Assembly (NCBI GenBank): GCA_002692965.1
Contig: NZNC01000003.1
Coordinates: 152,329 to 216,328, forward strand
DNA: 64,000 nt
Direction of reading: 5' to 3'
DNA from: Haliea sp.
Lineage (GTDB): Bacteria; Pseudomonadota; Gammaproteobacteria; Pseudomonadales; Halieaceae
The notes under the pieces are model-generated. The model was not told where the DNA came from. It did no database searches and saw nothing but the letters and a program-made list of their open reading frames with translations. Positions 9,033 to 18,322 of this stretch are shown here, in pieces (the stretch's first letter is position 1; each line of letters opens with the position of its first letter). The translations under genes and the position numbers were made by a program.

Positions 9033-9941
9033 ATGAGCAAGAAAATCAGGGCCGCGATCATCGGCCCGGGCAACATTGGCACCGACCTGTTGATGAAGGC
9101 CATGCGCAGCGAGCTGGTGGAGCCGGTGTGGATGGTAGGTGTGGACCCGGAATCGCCGGGGCTGGCGCGGGCGCGGGACATGGGCATCAAGACCACCTGC
9201 GAGGGCGTGGATGGCCTGGTGCCGCACATGAAGGAAGACAACATCCAGATCTGCTTTGACGCCACCTCGGCCTATGTCCACGCGGACAACAGCGCCAAGG
9301 TCAACGCCCAGGGCGCGGTGATGATCGACCTGACCCCCGCGGCGATCGGCCCCTTCTGCATTCCGCCGGTGAACCTGCACGACGCGGTGGCGGCGAAGGC
9401 GATGAACGTGAACATGGTGACCTGCGGCGGCCAGGCGACGATCCCGATGGTGGCGGCGGTGAGCCGCGTGCAGCCGGTGATCTACGGCGAGATCGTGGCC
9501 ACGGTGAGCAGCAAGTCGGTGGGTCCGGGCACGCGCAAGAACATCGACGAGTTCACCCGCACCACGGCCAAGGGCGTGGAGATGGTGGGCGGCGCCCAGC
9601 AGGGCAAGGCGATTATCGTGATCAACCCGGCGGAGCCGCCGCTGATCATGCGCGACACCATTCACTGCCTGACGGTGGACGAGCCGGACCAGGCGGCGAT
9701 CACCCAGTCGGTACACGACATGGTGGCGGAAGTGCAGAAATACGTGCCGGGCTACACGCTGAAGAACGGCCCGGTGTTCGACGGCAACAAGGTGAGCATC
9801 TACATGGAAGTGGCGGGCCTGGGAGATTTCCTGCCGCGCTACGCGGGCAACCTGGACATCATGACGGCAGCGGGGCTGCGCACGGCGGAGATGTACGCCG
9901 AGCAGATCCTCGCCGGCAGTTTTGTGCCCGAGGCGGCCTGA
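9033..9941 (+). CDS. Acetaldehyde dehydrogenase (acylating), MhpF/DmpF/HsaG family
   Basis: A 302-residue protein. It has an N-terminal Rossmann motif ([13 protein letters not shown]), a catalytic Cys in [14 protein letters not shown], and the dimerisation domain with [17 protein letters not shown]. It converts the aldehyde channelled from the partner aldolase to acyl-CoA with NAD+. In most operons it is immediately followed by the aldolase; here a 476-base gap holding two inverted palindromic repeats separates them. The ATG at 9033 gives the family's usual N-terminus; the RBS is weak. Confidence 0.93.
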   Translation: MSKKIRAAIIGPGNIGTDLLMKAMRSELVEPVWMVGVDPESPGLARARDMGIKTTCEGVDGLVPHMKEDNIQICFDATSAYVHADNSAKVNAQGAVMIDLTPAAIGPFCIPPVNLHDAVAAKAMNVNMVTCGGQATIPMVAAVSRVQPVIYGEIVATVSSKSVGPGTRKNIDEFTRTTAKGVEMVGGAQQGKAIIVINPAEPPLIMRDTIHCLTVDEPDQAAITQSVHDMVAEVQKYVPGYTLKNGPVFDGNKVSIYMEVAGLGDFLPRYAGNLDIMTAAGLRTAEMYAEQILAGSFVPEAA

Positions 9942-10000
9942 TCGGCGCATTGCCAGGCTTCGCGGCCGGTAGCTCTGGCAGTTCCGGTGCTTCCGATGCC

Positions 10001-10112
10001 GGGGCGGGTACCGTGTGACCGCTTTCAGGACACGCATGAACCCATCCCTGGGGCTCGACGGCGACATCCCTGTCGCCGACGGTCCTGAAAACGGTCACAC
10101 GGTACCCGCCCC
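10001..10112 (+). repeat. Palindromic intergenic repeat, copy A
   Basis: The outer arms 10001-10031 and 10082-10112 are inverted repeats matching at 30 of 31 positions (first arm begins GGGGCGGGTACCGTG). The inner part has a smaller hairpin, GGCGACA-tccc-TGTCGCC, around 10060-10077. The core 10029-10080 reappears inverted as copy B. This is the look of a REP/MITE-like element that folds as single-stranded DNA or RNA. No gene is seen inside it. Confidence 0.8.
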
Positions 10113-10230
10113 TGCTGTTGTGGTGGCGGAGCGTGCGGAAGACTAGCCTGCGGTGGCAGTCGGGGTCCAATGCAGAGCAGCGGCCGGGCGTGACGAAGAG
10201 ATGTGAAGGAACAAATTGGCACTGAGGGTG

Positions 10231-10337
10231 GTGTGGCCCGGTTGGGCGGTGGCGGGATCGTCGGCGACAAGGATGTCGCCGTCGAGCCCCAGGGACGGGT
10301 TTACTGCGTGTCTCGCCGCCGCCCAACCGGGTCACAC
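10231..10337 (-). repeat. Palindromic intergenic repeat, copy B (inverted)
   Basis: The core 10260-10312, read on the minus strand, matches the core of copy A with few differences (shared CTGGGGCTCGACGGCGACAT). Its outer arms (10231-10254 and 10314-10337) are inverted repeats of each other but differ from those of copy A, so only the core is shared. The two copies lie head to head 118 bases apart between the aldehyde dehydrogenase and aldolase genes. The rest of 9942-10417 holds nothing recognisable. Confidence 0.75.
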
Positions 10338-10417
10338 CGCCCGGAGTCTGACCGGAGCCCCGTCCTGATGGGTGGGCGGGTCGAGGGCCAGCAAGAACTG
10401 TTTCGGGAGAAGCGACG

Positions 10418-11473
10418 ATGGATTTGAAAGGCAAGAAGGTAACCGTACACGACATGTGCCTGCGCGACGGGATGCACCCGAAGCAGCACAAGATCACCGT
10501 GGCGGAGATGGTGGACATCGCGGTGGCGATGGACGCGGCGGGGATTCCGCTGATCGAGGTGACCCACGGCGATGGCCTGGGCGGCGCCTCGGTGAACTAC
10601 GGCTTCCCGGCGGCGAGCGACGAGGAGTACCTCACCGCGGTGTGCAAGGCGGTGAAGAACACCAAGGTCTCGGCGCTGCTGCTGCCGGGTATCGGCACGG
10701 TGGACCACCTGAAGATGGCGGTGGACTGCGGGATTTCCTGCATCCGGGTGGCGACCCACTGCACCGAGGCGGACGTCTCGGAGCAGCACATCCAGATGGC
10801 CTCGCAGATCCAGGGCCTGGATACCGTGGGCTTTTTGATGATGGCGCACATGATCGAGCCGGAGCCGCTGGTGGAGCAGCTCAAGCTGATGGAGTCCTAC
10901 GGGGCGAACTGCGTGTACATCACCGACTCGGCGGGTTACATGCTGCCGGACGACGTGGCGGCGCGGGTGAAGCTGGCGCGGCAGGAGCTGAAGCCGGAGA
11001 CCGAGCTGGGCTTCCACGGCCACCACAACCTGGGCATGGGCATTGCCAACTCGCTGGCGGCGGTGGAGGCGGGTGCTTCGCGCATTGACGGCTCCCTGGC
11101 GGGCCTGGGCGCGGGCGCGGGCAATACGCCGCTGGAAGTGTTCCTGGCGGTGTGCGACCGCATGGGCGTGGAGACCGGTGTCGACCTGTTCAAGGCGATG
11201 GACGTGGCGGAGGATCTGATCGTGCCGCTGATGGACCACATGGTGCGGGTGGATCGCGACTCCCTGACCCTGGGCTGGGCGGGTGTCTACTCCAGCTTCC
11301 TGCTGTTCGCCAAGCGCAGCGCGGCCAAGTACGGCCTGTCGGCGCGGGACATCCTGGTGGAGCTGGGTCGTCGGCGCACCGTGGGTGGCCAGGAAGACAT
11401 GATCGAGGACCTGGCGCTGGACATGGCCAAGGAGCGCGACGCCGCCAATGGCGGAGGCCGCAAGAGCGCCTGA
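10418..11473 (+). CDS. 4-hydroxy-2-oxovalerate aldolase (MhpE/DmpG/HsaF family)
   Basis: A 351-residue protein of the DRE-TIM metallolyase superfamily. It has [15 protein letters not shown] at the N-terminus (catalytic Arg/Asp and metal Asp), the metal-binding HGHHNLGMG, and the C-terminal communication domain ([19 protein letters not shown]) that docks the acylating dehydrogenase. It splits 4-hydroxy-2-oxoacids to pyruvate plus aldehyde. It is the last gene of the catabolic block and ends at a bidirectional terminator. Confidence 0.93.
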   Translation: MDLKGKKVTVHDMCLRDGMHPKQHKITVAEMVDIAVAMDAAGIPLIEVTHGDGLGGASVNYGFPAASDEEYLTAVCKAVKNTKVSALLLPGIGTVDHLKMAVDCGISCIRVATHCTEADVSEQHIQMASQIQGLDTVGFLMMAHMIEPEPLVEQLKLMESYGANCVYITDSAGYMLPDDVAARVKLARQELKPETELGFHGHHNLGMGIANSLAAVEAGASRIDGSLAGLGAGAGNTPLEVFLAVCDRMGVETGVDLFKAMDVAEDLIVPLMDHMVRVDRDSLTLGWAGVYSSFLLFAKRSAAKYGLSARDILVELGRRRTVGGQEDMIEDLALDMAKERDAANGGGRKSA

Positions 11474-11529
11474 AGGCCGTTTTTCCCCCGGGGCTGGACA
11501 GGCCAGTGCCGGGGCTAGTACCTCGACAG

Positions 11530-11566
11530 AAAAAAGGCCGGGCAGGGAACCCTGCCCGGCCTTTTT
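11530..11566. terminator. Bidirectional rho-independent terminator
   Basis: A perfect 12-bp stem (11536-11547 with 11550-11561, GGCCGGGCAGGG) is flanked by six A residues on the left and five T residues on the right. It therefore serves both the aldolase gene and the convergent sthA. Confidence 0.92.
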
Positions 11567-11582
11567 GTGTGCCGTGCCCGGC

Positions 11583-12980
11583 TCAGCCCATCAGGCGGTT
11601 CAGGCCGTTGAGGGCGGCGATCCGGTAGGCTTCGGCCATGGTGGGGTAGTTGAAGGTGGTGCTGATGAAGTAGCGCAGGGTGTTGCCGTCCCCCTCCTGC
11701 TTCATGATCGCCTGGCCGATGTGGATGATCTCGGTGGCTTCGGCACCAAAACAGTGGATGCCCAGAATACGCAGGGTCTCCGGGCAGAAGAGGATTTTCA
11801 GCATGCCCACGTCTTCCCCGGAAATCTGCCCCCGGGCGGTGTCCTTGAAAAACGCGCGGCCGACCTCGAAGGGCACCCGCGCATCGGTCAGTTCGCGTTC
11901 GCTCCGGCCCACCGAGCTGATCTCGGGGATGGTGTAGATGCCGGTGGGCACGTCATCCACGAAGCGTGTGTGCGCCTTGCCGCGGGAGACCGCCGCCGCG
12001 GCGCGCCCCTGGTCGTAGGCGGCACTGGCCAGGCTGGGCCAACCGATGACATCACCCACGGCGTAGACGTTGGAGACCTCGGTCTGGTAATGCTTGTCGA
12101 CCTTGAGTTGACCGCGGGCATCCGGCTCCAGGCCGATGGCCGCCAGGTTCAGGCGGTCGGTGTTGCCGGTGCGCCCGTTACACCAGAGCAGGGCGTCGGC
12201 GCGCAGGTGCTTGCCGGATTTCAGGTGCAGGATGACGCCGCCCTCGGTGGCTTCCACGCGCTCGTATTCCTCCCGGTGGCGCACCATCACGCCGCGCTCG
12301 CGCAGGTGGTAGTCGAGCGCGACCGAGATTTCGTCGTCGAGGAAGGCCAGCAGGTTGTGAAAGCTGTTGATCAGTTCGACCTTGATGCCCAGGCCGCTGA
12401 AAATCGAGGCGTACTCACAGCCGATCACGCCGGCTCCGTAGATCAGGATCTTGCGCGGGGTGTGCTGGAGGTCGAGGATGGTGTCGCTGTCGTAGACCCG
12501 CGGGTGGGTAAAGTCCACATCCGCGGGGTGGTAGGGCCGGGAGCCGGTGGCGATAACGATATCCCGGGCGGTCAGGCGCTCCACGCGCTCTTCCTGGTCG
12601 AGAACCGCCAGGGTGTGCGTGTCGACGAAGCTGGCCTGCCCGCGGTAGAGGTCGATGCCATTGCGCAGGTAGAAGCGGCTGCGCATGTCGACCTGCTTCT
12701 CGATCACCCCGGCGGCCACGGACAGCGCCACCGGGTAGGGGATCTGCCGGCTGTGGCCGATTTCCCGGAACAGCTTGCCGGTGTTGAAGCGCATCAGCTG
12801 CTTGACGGCGTGGCGCAGGGCTTTCGAGGGGATGGTGCCGCGGTGGGTGCAGCCGCCGCCGACCATGCTGTGACTCTCGATCACCGCCGCCCGCAGGTTG
12901 TGCTTGGCGGCGTTAAGTGCGGCACTTTCCCCGGCAGGGCCACTGCCGATAACCAGAACATCGTAATCGTAGGAATTCAT
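11583..12980 (-). CDS. sthA: Soluble pyridine nucleotide transhydrogenase
   Basis: A 465-residue flavoprotein of the class-I disulfide reductase family. It has FAD motif [13 protein letters not shown], the SthA-specific [17 protein letters not shown] in which the second redox Cys of the family is replaced by Thr, an NAD(P) motif [15 protein letters not shown], and the C-terminal dimer interface ([18 protein letters not shown]). It equilibrates NADH and NADPH in the cytoplasm. It is convergent with the aldolase and monocistronic by appearance. Confidence 0.96.
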   Translation of the reverse strand: MNSYDYDVLVIGSGPAGESAALNAAKHNLRAAVIESHSMVGGGCTHRGTIPSKALRHAVKQLMRFNTGKLFREIGHSRQIPYPVALSVAAGVIEKQVDMRSRFYLRNGIDLYRGQASFVDTHTLAVLDQEERVERLTARDIVIATGSRPYHPADVDFTHPRVYDSDTILDLQHTPRKILIYGAGVIGCEYASIFSGLGIKVELINSFHNLLAFLDDEISVALDYHLRERGVMVRHREEYERVEATEGGVILHLKSGKHLRADALLWCNGRTGNTDRLNLAAIGLEPDARGQLKVDKHYQTEVSNVYAVGDVIGWPSLASAAYDQGRAAAAVSRGKAHTRFVDDVPTGIYTIPEISSVGRSERELTDARVPFEVGRAFFKDTARGQISGEDVGMLKILFCPETLRILGIHCFGAEATEIIHIGQAIMKQEGDGNTLRYFISTTFNYPTMAEAYRIAALNGLNRLMG

Positions 12981-13076
12981 GCTCCCCCGCTGGGTGACAC
13001 GGTCCGACGCAGGGCGCGACCGCGATAGGTAAAGGGATATTCTAGGGCGCGACCGGGGGCGCGTAAATTCCCCCGC

Positions 13077-13679
13077 TTACGCGCCGGTCTGGTCGGTCTG
13101 TGGGGCGGGGTCGGTGGCCTCCTCGCGCAGGCGGCGGCGCCGTTTCATCGCGGTGAGGCTGCTGCCCGCGGCGTGGCGGTCGAGCAGGCCGATATCGAGG
13201 ACCGGCGAGGCGTCGATATGCTCGGCGTCCATCATCCGGGCAATCCGCTGCAGGGAGGCAATAATCATGCTCTGCTCCCAGTCCTCCAGGGCGCCAAACT
13301 GCCGCGCAAACTGGTCCTGGAGAGGGACTGGCGCGGTTTCCAGGATGCCCATGGCCTCGTCGGTCAGGTGCGCGTGTACCTTGCGCTTGTCGGTCTCACT
13401 GCGCTGACGGTAGACCAGCCGGCGTTTTTCCAGGCGATCGAGTATCGTGGTGACGGTCGCCTGGCTCAGGCTCATGTCCGTGGCCAGCTCGCCGATGGTG
13501 ACCTGACCGCGATCGCGTATGGTCTGCAGCAGCAGGATCTGGGGGGCCGTCAGGCCGGTGGTCTTGGCCAGGTGCTTGGAATGCATGTCGGTGGCGCGGA
13601 TGACACGGCGCAGGGCGACCAGCACCTCTTCAATTCTTCCCAACAATACATCCTCGCTATCCGCCGAAACCAGGAACAT
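13077..13679 (-). CDS. MarR-family regulator, EctR-like
   Basis: A 200-residue protein with a winged HTH: TGLTAPQILLLQTIRDRG, VTIGELATDMSLSQATVTTI and the wing RRLVYRQRSETDKRKVHAHL, followed by a C-terminal dimerisation helix and a basic tail. I place the start at ATG 13679, behind GGGAG, rather than at the upstream GTG 13709. It is divergent from ectA, the position of EctR in halophiles and methylotrophs, so repression of the ectoine genes and itself is likely. Two TTAGA/TCTAA palindromes in the shared gap fit as operators. Confidence 0.85.
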   Translation of the reverse strand: MFLVSADSEDVLLGRIEEVLVALRRVIRATDMHSKHLAKTTGLTAPQILLLQTIRDRGQVTIGELATDMSLSQATVTTILDRLEKRRLVYRQRSETDKRKVHAHLTDEAMGILETAPVPLQDQFARQFGALEDWEQSMIIASLQRIARMMDAEHIDASPVLDIGLLDRHAAGSSLTAMKRRRRLREEATDPAPQTDQTGA

Positions 13680-13780
13680 AGTGTAACTCCCGCTGCAAAT
13701 TTTCCGCACTCGACTACGCTGAAAAAGAGACGAGTCGCGGCTTCACAGCCCGCCAATGGTGGGTATTTGGTGCTCTAACC

Positions 13781-13794
13781 TTTAGAATTCTAAA
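13781..13794. promoter_or_regulatory. Perfect palindrome, likely MarR/EctR operator
   Basis: TTTAGAATTCTAAA is a perfect 14-bp palindrome between the MarR gene and ectA. Its half-site TTAGA recurs, inverted with other spacing, at 13917-13929. Confidence 0.55.
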
Positions 13795-13878
13795 AAATAA
13801 CCGACATGAAAAGCAAGATCTTTATAACAATGGGTGCTGAGTTGCCGTGAATCGAGGGGCTTTAGCCGCCTTATATCT

Positions 13879-13907
13879 TTGATTTTTATTCGGCCTTTCT
13901 ATACAAT
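13879..13907 (+). promoter_or_regulatory. Putative ectA promoter
   Basis: TTGATT (13879-13884) and TACAAT (13902-13907) have a 17-bp spacer, 33 bases before the ectA ATG. The AT-rich stretch 13780-13930 has no other use visible. Confidence 0.55.
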
Positions 13908-13916
13908 GCTTAGCGT

Positions 13917-13929
13917 TCTAAACATTAGA
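13917..13929. promoter_or_regulatory. Second TCTAA-N3-TTAGA operator-like site
   Basis: TCTAA-ACA-TTAGA is an inverted repeat just downstream of the predicted -10. A repressor bound here would block transcription start or elongation. Confidence 0.45.
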
Positions 13930-13939
13930 GGTGAAATCA

Positions 13940-14428
13940 ATGAGTGATTCCCTGCAGTTGCGCAAACCCCGAAAGGAAGACGGGATGGCGGTTCACCGCC
14001 TGATTGCAAACTGCCCGCCCCTGGATACCAACTCCGCCTACTGCAACCTGTTGCAGTGCTCCCATTTTGCCGACACCTCCGTGGTGGCCGAGATGGAGGG
14101 CGAGGTGGTTGGCTTTATCTCCGGTTATCGCGTGCCCGAGGCGCCGACTACGCTGTTCATCTGGCAGGTGGCTGTAGGTGAAAAGGCCCGTGGCCACGGC
14201 CTCGCCGGCCGCATGCTGGCAGCGATCTGTGATCGCGAGGGCAACGGCGACCTGAATGCCATGCAGACCACGGTGACGCCCGACAACGAAGCTTCCTGGG
14301 CGTTGTTTGAAGGTTTTGCCCGCCGTCGTGGCGCCACCCTCGAACGCACTGTCATGTTCGACCGCGAGGCGCATTTCCAGGGCAGCCACGACAGCGAGAT
14401 GCTGGCCACCATCGGACCTCTGCGTTAG
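13940..14428 (+). CDS. ectA: L-2,4-diaminobutyrate N-gamma-acetyltransferase
   Basis: A 162-residue GNAT enzyme with the EctA signature [40 protein letters not shown] and the acetyl-CoA loop [15 protein letters not shown]. It acetylates 2,4-diaminobutyrate to gamma-ADABA, the second committed step of ectoine synthesis. I start at ATG 13940, preceded by GAGGTG. ectB follows after 76 bases on the same strand. Confidence 0.95.
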   Translation: MSDSLQLRKPRKEDGMAVHRLIANCPPLDTNSAYCNLLQCSHFADTSVVAEMEGEVVGFISGYRVPEAPTTLFIWQVAVGEKARGHGLAGRMLAAICDREGNGDLNAMQTTVTPDNEASWALFEGFARRRGATLERTVMFDREAHFQGSHDSEMLATIGPLR

Positions 14429-14504
14429 TGCAGATCGCCCTGTGCCCGTCGGGTGCAGCGTCCAGGCCGCAAACAGACCAACAGATCGTCGCAGAGGATT
14501 GAGC

Positions 14505-15839
14505 ATGAAAATATTTGAAGAGATCGAATCGGAAGTTCAGAGCTACGCCCGTTCCTTCCCGCGCGTGTTTCACCGCGCCCAGGGAGAATTCATGTATGAC
14601 GAGGAGGGCGAGCAGTACCTGGATTTCCTCGCTGGTGCCGGCACGCTCAACTACGGTCACAACAATCCGCTGCTCAAGGAGGCACTGATTGCCTACATCC
14701 AGGAAGATGGCATCTCCCACGGCCTGGATCTGCACACCCGCGCCAAGGCCGCCTTCCTGGAGACCTTCAGCGAGAAGATCCTCAAGCCCCGCGGGCTGGA
14801 ATTCGTCATGCAGTTCACCGGCCCCACCGGCAGCAACGCCGTCGAGGCGGCGTTAAAACTGGCGCGCAACATCAAGGGCCGCGAGAACATCATCTCCTTC
14901 ACCAATGGTTTCCACGGCGTCAGCCTGGGGTCCCTCGCAGTGACCGGCAATTCCCACCACCGCGGTGCGGCCGGCACTAGCCTGGGTGGCACCGAGCGCA
15001 TTCCCTACGACGGTTACCTGGGGGACGGTATCGACACTACCGCCTACCTGGACAAGATGCTTTCCGACTCCAGCAGTGGTGTGGACACCCCCGCCGCGGT
15101 GATCGTCGAGACGGTCCAGGGGGAGGGTGGCATTAACGCCGCCAGCTTCGAGTGGCTGCGCAACCTCGAGGCAGTCTGCCGCAAGCACGATATCCTGCTG
15201 ATCGTGGACGATATCCAGGCCGGCTGCGGCCGCACGGGCACCTTCTTCAGCTTCGAGGAGGCGGGCATCTCGCCGGACATCGTGACCATGTCAAAGTCCC
15301 TCAGCGGCTACGGGCTGCCCTTTGCCGTCGTGCTGATTCGCCCGGAGCTGGACCAGTGGCGTCCCGGTGAGCACAACGGTACTTTCCGCGGCAACAATCT
15401 GGCCTTTGTTACCGCCAAGGCCGCCATCGACCATTTCTGGAGCGACGATAGCTTCGAGCGCCAGATCAAGGCCAAGGCGGCCTACGTGTCGGATCGCCTG
15501 CAGGCGATTGTCGATCGCTATGGCGAGGGCAACTTCGAGACCCGCGGTCGCGGCATGTTCCAGGGGATCAACTGTGTCAACGGCGAGATCGCCGGCAAGA
15601 TCACCCGGGCCGCCTTCAAGCAGGGTCTGATTATCGAGACCAGTGGCGCCGACGACCAGGTGGTCAAGTTCCTCTGTCCGCTGACGATCTCGGAGGGCAA
15701 CCTGAAGCGCGGCATCGACATCGTCGAGAAGGCGATTGCCGAAGTTTGTGCCGGTGAAGACCATATTCCCGAGCCCGTGGACTTTTTCGAGGAGGACTAC
15801 AGCGCCTCGGACGACGACCGCTTCAAGGTGGCGAGCTAG
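14505..15839 (+). CDS. ectB: Diaminobutyrate-2-oxoglutarate transaminase
   Basis: A 444-residue class-III aminotransferase. It begins [20 protein letters not shown] as EctB proteins do, and has [16 protein letters not shown] for PLP phosphate binding, [13 protein letters not shown] with the PLP-ring Asp, and the Schiff-base Lys in [12 protein letters not shown]. It makes L-2,4-diaminobutyrate from aspartate semialdehyde. The start is the ATG at 14505. The next gene is an aspartate kinase; ectC, normally here, is absent. Confidence 0.96.
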   Translation: MKIFEEIESEVQSYARSFPRVFHRAQGEFMYDEEGEQYLDFLAGAGTLNYGHNNPLLKEALIAYIQEDGISHGLDLHTRAKAAFLETFSEKILKPRGLEFVMQFTGPTGSNAVEAALKLARNIKGRENIISFTNGFHGVSLGSLAVTGNSHHRGAAGTSLGGTERIPYDGYLGDGIDTTAYLDKMLSDSSSGVDTPAAVIVETVQGEGGINAASFEWLRNLEAVCRKHDILLIVDDIQAGCGRTGTFFSFEEAGISPDIVTMSKSLSGYGLPFAVVLIRPELDQWRPGEHNGTFRGNNLAFVTAKAAIDHFWSDDSFERQIKAKAAYVSDRLQAIVDRYGEGNFETRGRGMFQGINCVNGEIAGKITRAAFKQGLIIETSGADDQVVKFLCPLTISEGNLKRGIDIVEKAIAEVCAGEDHIPEPVDFFEEDYSASDDDRFKVAS

Positions 15840-15887
15840 GCGAGGCATAGGCCCCGCGGCTCTCGGCCGCGGTGGCCGTCGCCTCGC
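15840..15887 (+). other. Nested hairpin between ectB and ask
   Basis: Outer arms GCGAGGC (15840-15846) and GCCTCGC (15881-15887) enclose an inner stem CCGCGGC-tctcg-GCCGCGG (15854-15872). It starts at the ectB stop and has no T tract, so it is an RNA stabiliser, processing site or weak terminator rather than a clear terminator. Confidence 0.6.
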
Positions 15888-15935
15888 GGCGGCGGATAAA
15901 ACGGAATCAGCAAGCAAATCAACGTGGGGGAAAGT

Positions 15936-17381
15936 GTGAACGACCACAGAGTTGAGAAAATCGGTGGCACATCCATGAGCAACTACGAGGCAGTGCGAGA
16001 CAGCATTGTCCTCGGCCAGCGCAACGGCGATACGCTGTACCAGCGTATTTTCGTGGTATCCGCCTACGGCGGCATGACCAACAAGTTGCTGGAGCACAAG
16101 AAGGATGGCACGCCCGGCGTCTACGCCCTGTTTGCCAACAGTATCAAGGACCGCAGCTGGGAAGACATGCTGGAAAAGGTGCGCGCCGAGATGCTGGCGA
16201 TCAACACCTCGCTGTTTGACGAAAGCACGGCCCTGAACGAGGCGAATGCCTTCATCAACGAGCGTCTCGACTCCGCACGCAAGGTGCTGGAGGACCTGCA
16301 GAGCCTGTGTGCCCACGGTCACTTCTCGGTGGAAGATCACCTGGTGACGGTGCGCGAGATGCTCTCCAGCCTGGGTGAAGCCCACAGTGCCTGGAATACC
16401 GCGCGCCTGTTGCAGCGCGATGGCGTCAACGCGCGCTTCGCCGATCTCACCGGCTGGCAGTCGCCCGAGCAGCTGACCCTGGACGAGCGCATCCTCGACA
16501 CCTTTGTCGATATCGACCTGGCCAACGAGCTACCGATTGCGACCGGCTATGCCCACTGCAAGAACGGCCTGATTACCCGCTTTGATCGCGGCTACAGCGA
16601 GATGACCTTCAGCCGCATTGCGGTGCTGACTGGCGCCCGGGAGGCGGTGATTCACAAGGAGTTCCACCTCAGCAGTGCGGATCCCGGCCTGGTGGGCGAG
16701 GACAACGCCGTGCCCATTGGCCGCACCAACTACGATGTGGCCGATCAGCTGGCGAACCTGGGGATGGAGGCGATTCACCCCAAGGCCGCCAAGGGCCTGC
16801 GCCAGAATGGCATTCCCCTGCGGGTGAAAAACACCTTCGAGCCGGAACACACCGGTACCCTGATCACTGGCGACTATATCAGCGAGACGCCCTGTGTGGA
16901 GATTATCGCCGGCTGTCGCGGTGTCTATGCGCTGGAGCTCTTCGACCAGGACATGGCCGGCCTGGTCCACGAGTACGACGCCGAGTTCCTGGCCAACATC
17001 AAGCGCTTCAAGGCGCACATGGTGGCCAAGGACATCAACGCGAACACGGTGACCCACTACCTGGACACCAACCTGAAGACCGTGCGCCGGATCAAGACGG
17101 CGCTGCAGGAGGCCTTCCCGGAAGCCGAGCTGCGCGAGCAGAAAGTGGCGATCGTGTCGGCCATTGGCAGTGACATGCAGGTGCCGGGAATCCTGGCGCG
17201 CACTGTGCGCTCGCTCTCCGAACACGACATCAGCGTGCTGGCGATCCACCAGTCCATGCGCCAGGTGGACATGCAGTTCATCGTCAACGAGCACGATTAC
17301 GAGCAGGCCATCCGCAGCCTGCACCAGGGGCTGGTCGAGCCCTACGATCACGGCCGCGCCATCCGCCTGGCCGCCTCCTGA
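15936..17381 (+). CDS. Aspartate kinase, ectoine-associated type (Ask_Ect)
   Basis: About 481 residues. It opens with VEKIGGTSM, the form seen in Ask_Ect enzymes, in place of KFGGTS. The kinase region includes FVVSAYGGMTNKLLEHK, and the C-terminal ACT part includes VAIVSAIGSDMQVPGILART. It phosphorylates aspartate to supply aspartate semialdehyde to EctB and is often feedback-insensitive. I start at GTG 15936 behind GGGGGAA; GTG 15924 is possible. It is the last gene of the ect block and ends at a GC-rich hairpin. Confidence 0.9.
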   Translation: MNDHRVEKIGGTSMSNYEAVRDSIVLGQRNGDTLYQRIFVVSAYGGMTNKLLEHKKDGTPGVYALFANSIKDRSWEDMLEKVRAEMLAINTSLFDESTALNEANAFINERLDSARKVLEDLQSLCAHGHFSVEDHLVTVREMLSSLGEAHSAWNTARLLQRDGVNARFADLTGWQSPEQLTLDERILDTFVDIDLANELPIATGYAHCKNGLITRFDRGYSEMTFSRIAVLTGAREAVIHKEFHLSSADPGLVGEDNAVPIGRTNYDVADQLANLGMEAIHPKAAKGLRQNGIPLRVKNTFEPEHTGTLITGDYISETPCVEIIAGCRGVYALELFDQDMAGLVHEYDAEFLANIKRFKAHMVAKDINANTVTHYLDTNLKTVRRIKTALQEAFPEAELREQKVAIVSAIGSDMQVPGILARTVRSLSEHDISVLAIHQSMRQVDMQFIVNEHDYEQAIRSLHQGLVEPYDHGRAIRLAAS

Positions 17382-17391
17382 GCACTGCCTG

Positions 17392-17424
17392 CGGCGGCCG
17401 CACCCATAAGGGGGGCGGCCGCCG
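17392..17424 (+). terminator. GC-rich hairpin after ask
   Basis: A 10-bp stem (CGGCGGCCGC with GCGGCCGCCG) surrounds a loop of about 13 bases, 11 bases after the ask stop. There is no T tract, so termination is inferred from position. Confidence 0.5.
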
Positions 17425-17500
17425 TGCGCCCCGTCCTGAAGCTTCCCGTTCCCGCCGGTCCCGATTGGTTCCCCGCTTTTCACCCGCCAGGCCGTTTTGC

Positions 17501-17514
17501 TTGATCGAGATCAA
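17501..17514. promoter_or_regulatory. FNR/Anr box 1 upstream of ompW
   Basis: TTGATCGAGATCAA is a perfect match to the TTGAT-N4-ATCAA FNR consensus. It is centred about 41 bp upstream of box 2. Confidence 0.8.
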
Positions 17515-17541
17515 GCCAGGGCTTTTGTCTCCGCTGTGTTT

Positions 17542-17583
17542 TTGACACGGGTCAAGGCGCGCCGCGCCGACTCTCCTTATGCT
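17542..17583 (+). promoter_or_regulatory. Class II FNR-type promoter of ompW
   Basis: TTGACACGGGTCAA (17542-17555) is a second FNR/Dnr-like box. A -10 TATGCT (17578-17583) follows at the distance that puts the box centre at about -41.5, the class II activator position. Confidence 0.65.
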
Positions 17584-17626
17584 GGCAACACTGAAGCAGT
17601 AAACGTCCAACACAAGGAGTAGACGC

Positions 17627-18310
17627 ATGCACAAGATGACAGGGCTGGCTTTGGGGATTGCTCTGCTGAGTGGCACGGGCATGGCCCAGGCCTATGAGGC
17701 GGGTGACTGGATCCTGCGGGTCGGCGCCGCCACGGTCGCCCCCGACGAGGACAGCCAGGCGGTCCGCATTCCCACCGCTCCGCCGACCGTTCTGCCCGGA
17801 GTCGGCATCGACAATGACACCCAGCTGGGCATCATTCCGGCCTACATGGTGACCGACAATCTGGGCTTCGAGCTCCTGGCTGCCACCCCCTTCACCCACG
17901 ACGTGGATGTGCTCGGCGCGGGTCTGCCGGCGGGCGAGGTCACGCACCTGCCGCCGACCCTGAGCCTGCAGTGGTATCCCCGCGGTGGCCAGAAGGGCTG
18001 GCAGCCCTACTTCGGGCTTGGGGTGAACTACACCTTCATCTACGACGAGGAAGTCAGCGGCGAGCTGGAAGGCGCCCTGGGCAGCCTGATTGACGCCAGC
18101 AGCGCCGAGCTGTCACTGGACGACTCCTTTGGCCTGTCCGCCCAGCTCGGCGTGGATATCCCCATCGGCGAGCGCTGGGCGCTGAACCTCGGGGTGTGGT
18201 ACATCGATATCGATTCCGAAGCCACCATTCGCACGGATGTGGGCAACGTGAAGTTCGATGTGTCGATTGACCCCTGGGTCTACAACGCCGGTATTGCCTG
18301 GCGCTTCTGA
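17627..18310 (+). CDS. ompW: OmpW family outer membrane protein
   Basis: A 227-residue protein with a signal peptide (cleavage likely after GMAQA) and the OmpW beta-barrel signature: AGDWILRVGAATVAPDE, PAYMVTDNLGFELLAATPF and QWYPRGGQKGWQPYFGLGVNY. It ends with a terminal Phe (GIAWRF) as outer membrane proteins do. It forms an eight-stranded barrel with a hydrophobic channel. Two FNR boxes precede it, agreeing with the known anaerobic control of ompW. Confidence 0.95.
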   Translation: MHKMTGLALGIALLSGTGMAQAYEAGDWILRVGAATVAPDEDSQAVRIPTAPPTVLPGVGIDNDTQLGIIPAYMVTDNLGFELLAATPFTHDVDVLGAGLPAGEVTHLPPTLSLQWYPRGGQKGWQPYFGLGVNYTFIYDEEVSGELEGALGSLIDASSAELSLDDSFGLSAQLGVDIPIGERWALNLGVWYIDIDSEATIRTDVGNVKFDVSIDPWVYNAGIAWRF

Positions 18311-18322
18311 GGCGGGGCCCGC

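Noticed and set aside
15840..15935. A hidden or broken ectC between ectB and ask
   Set aside because: The gap is only 96 bases and no frame shows an EctC-like cupin motif.
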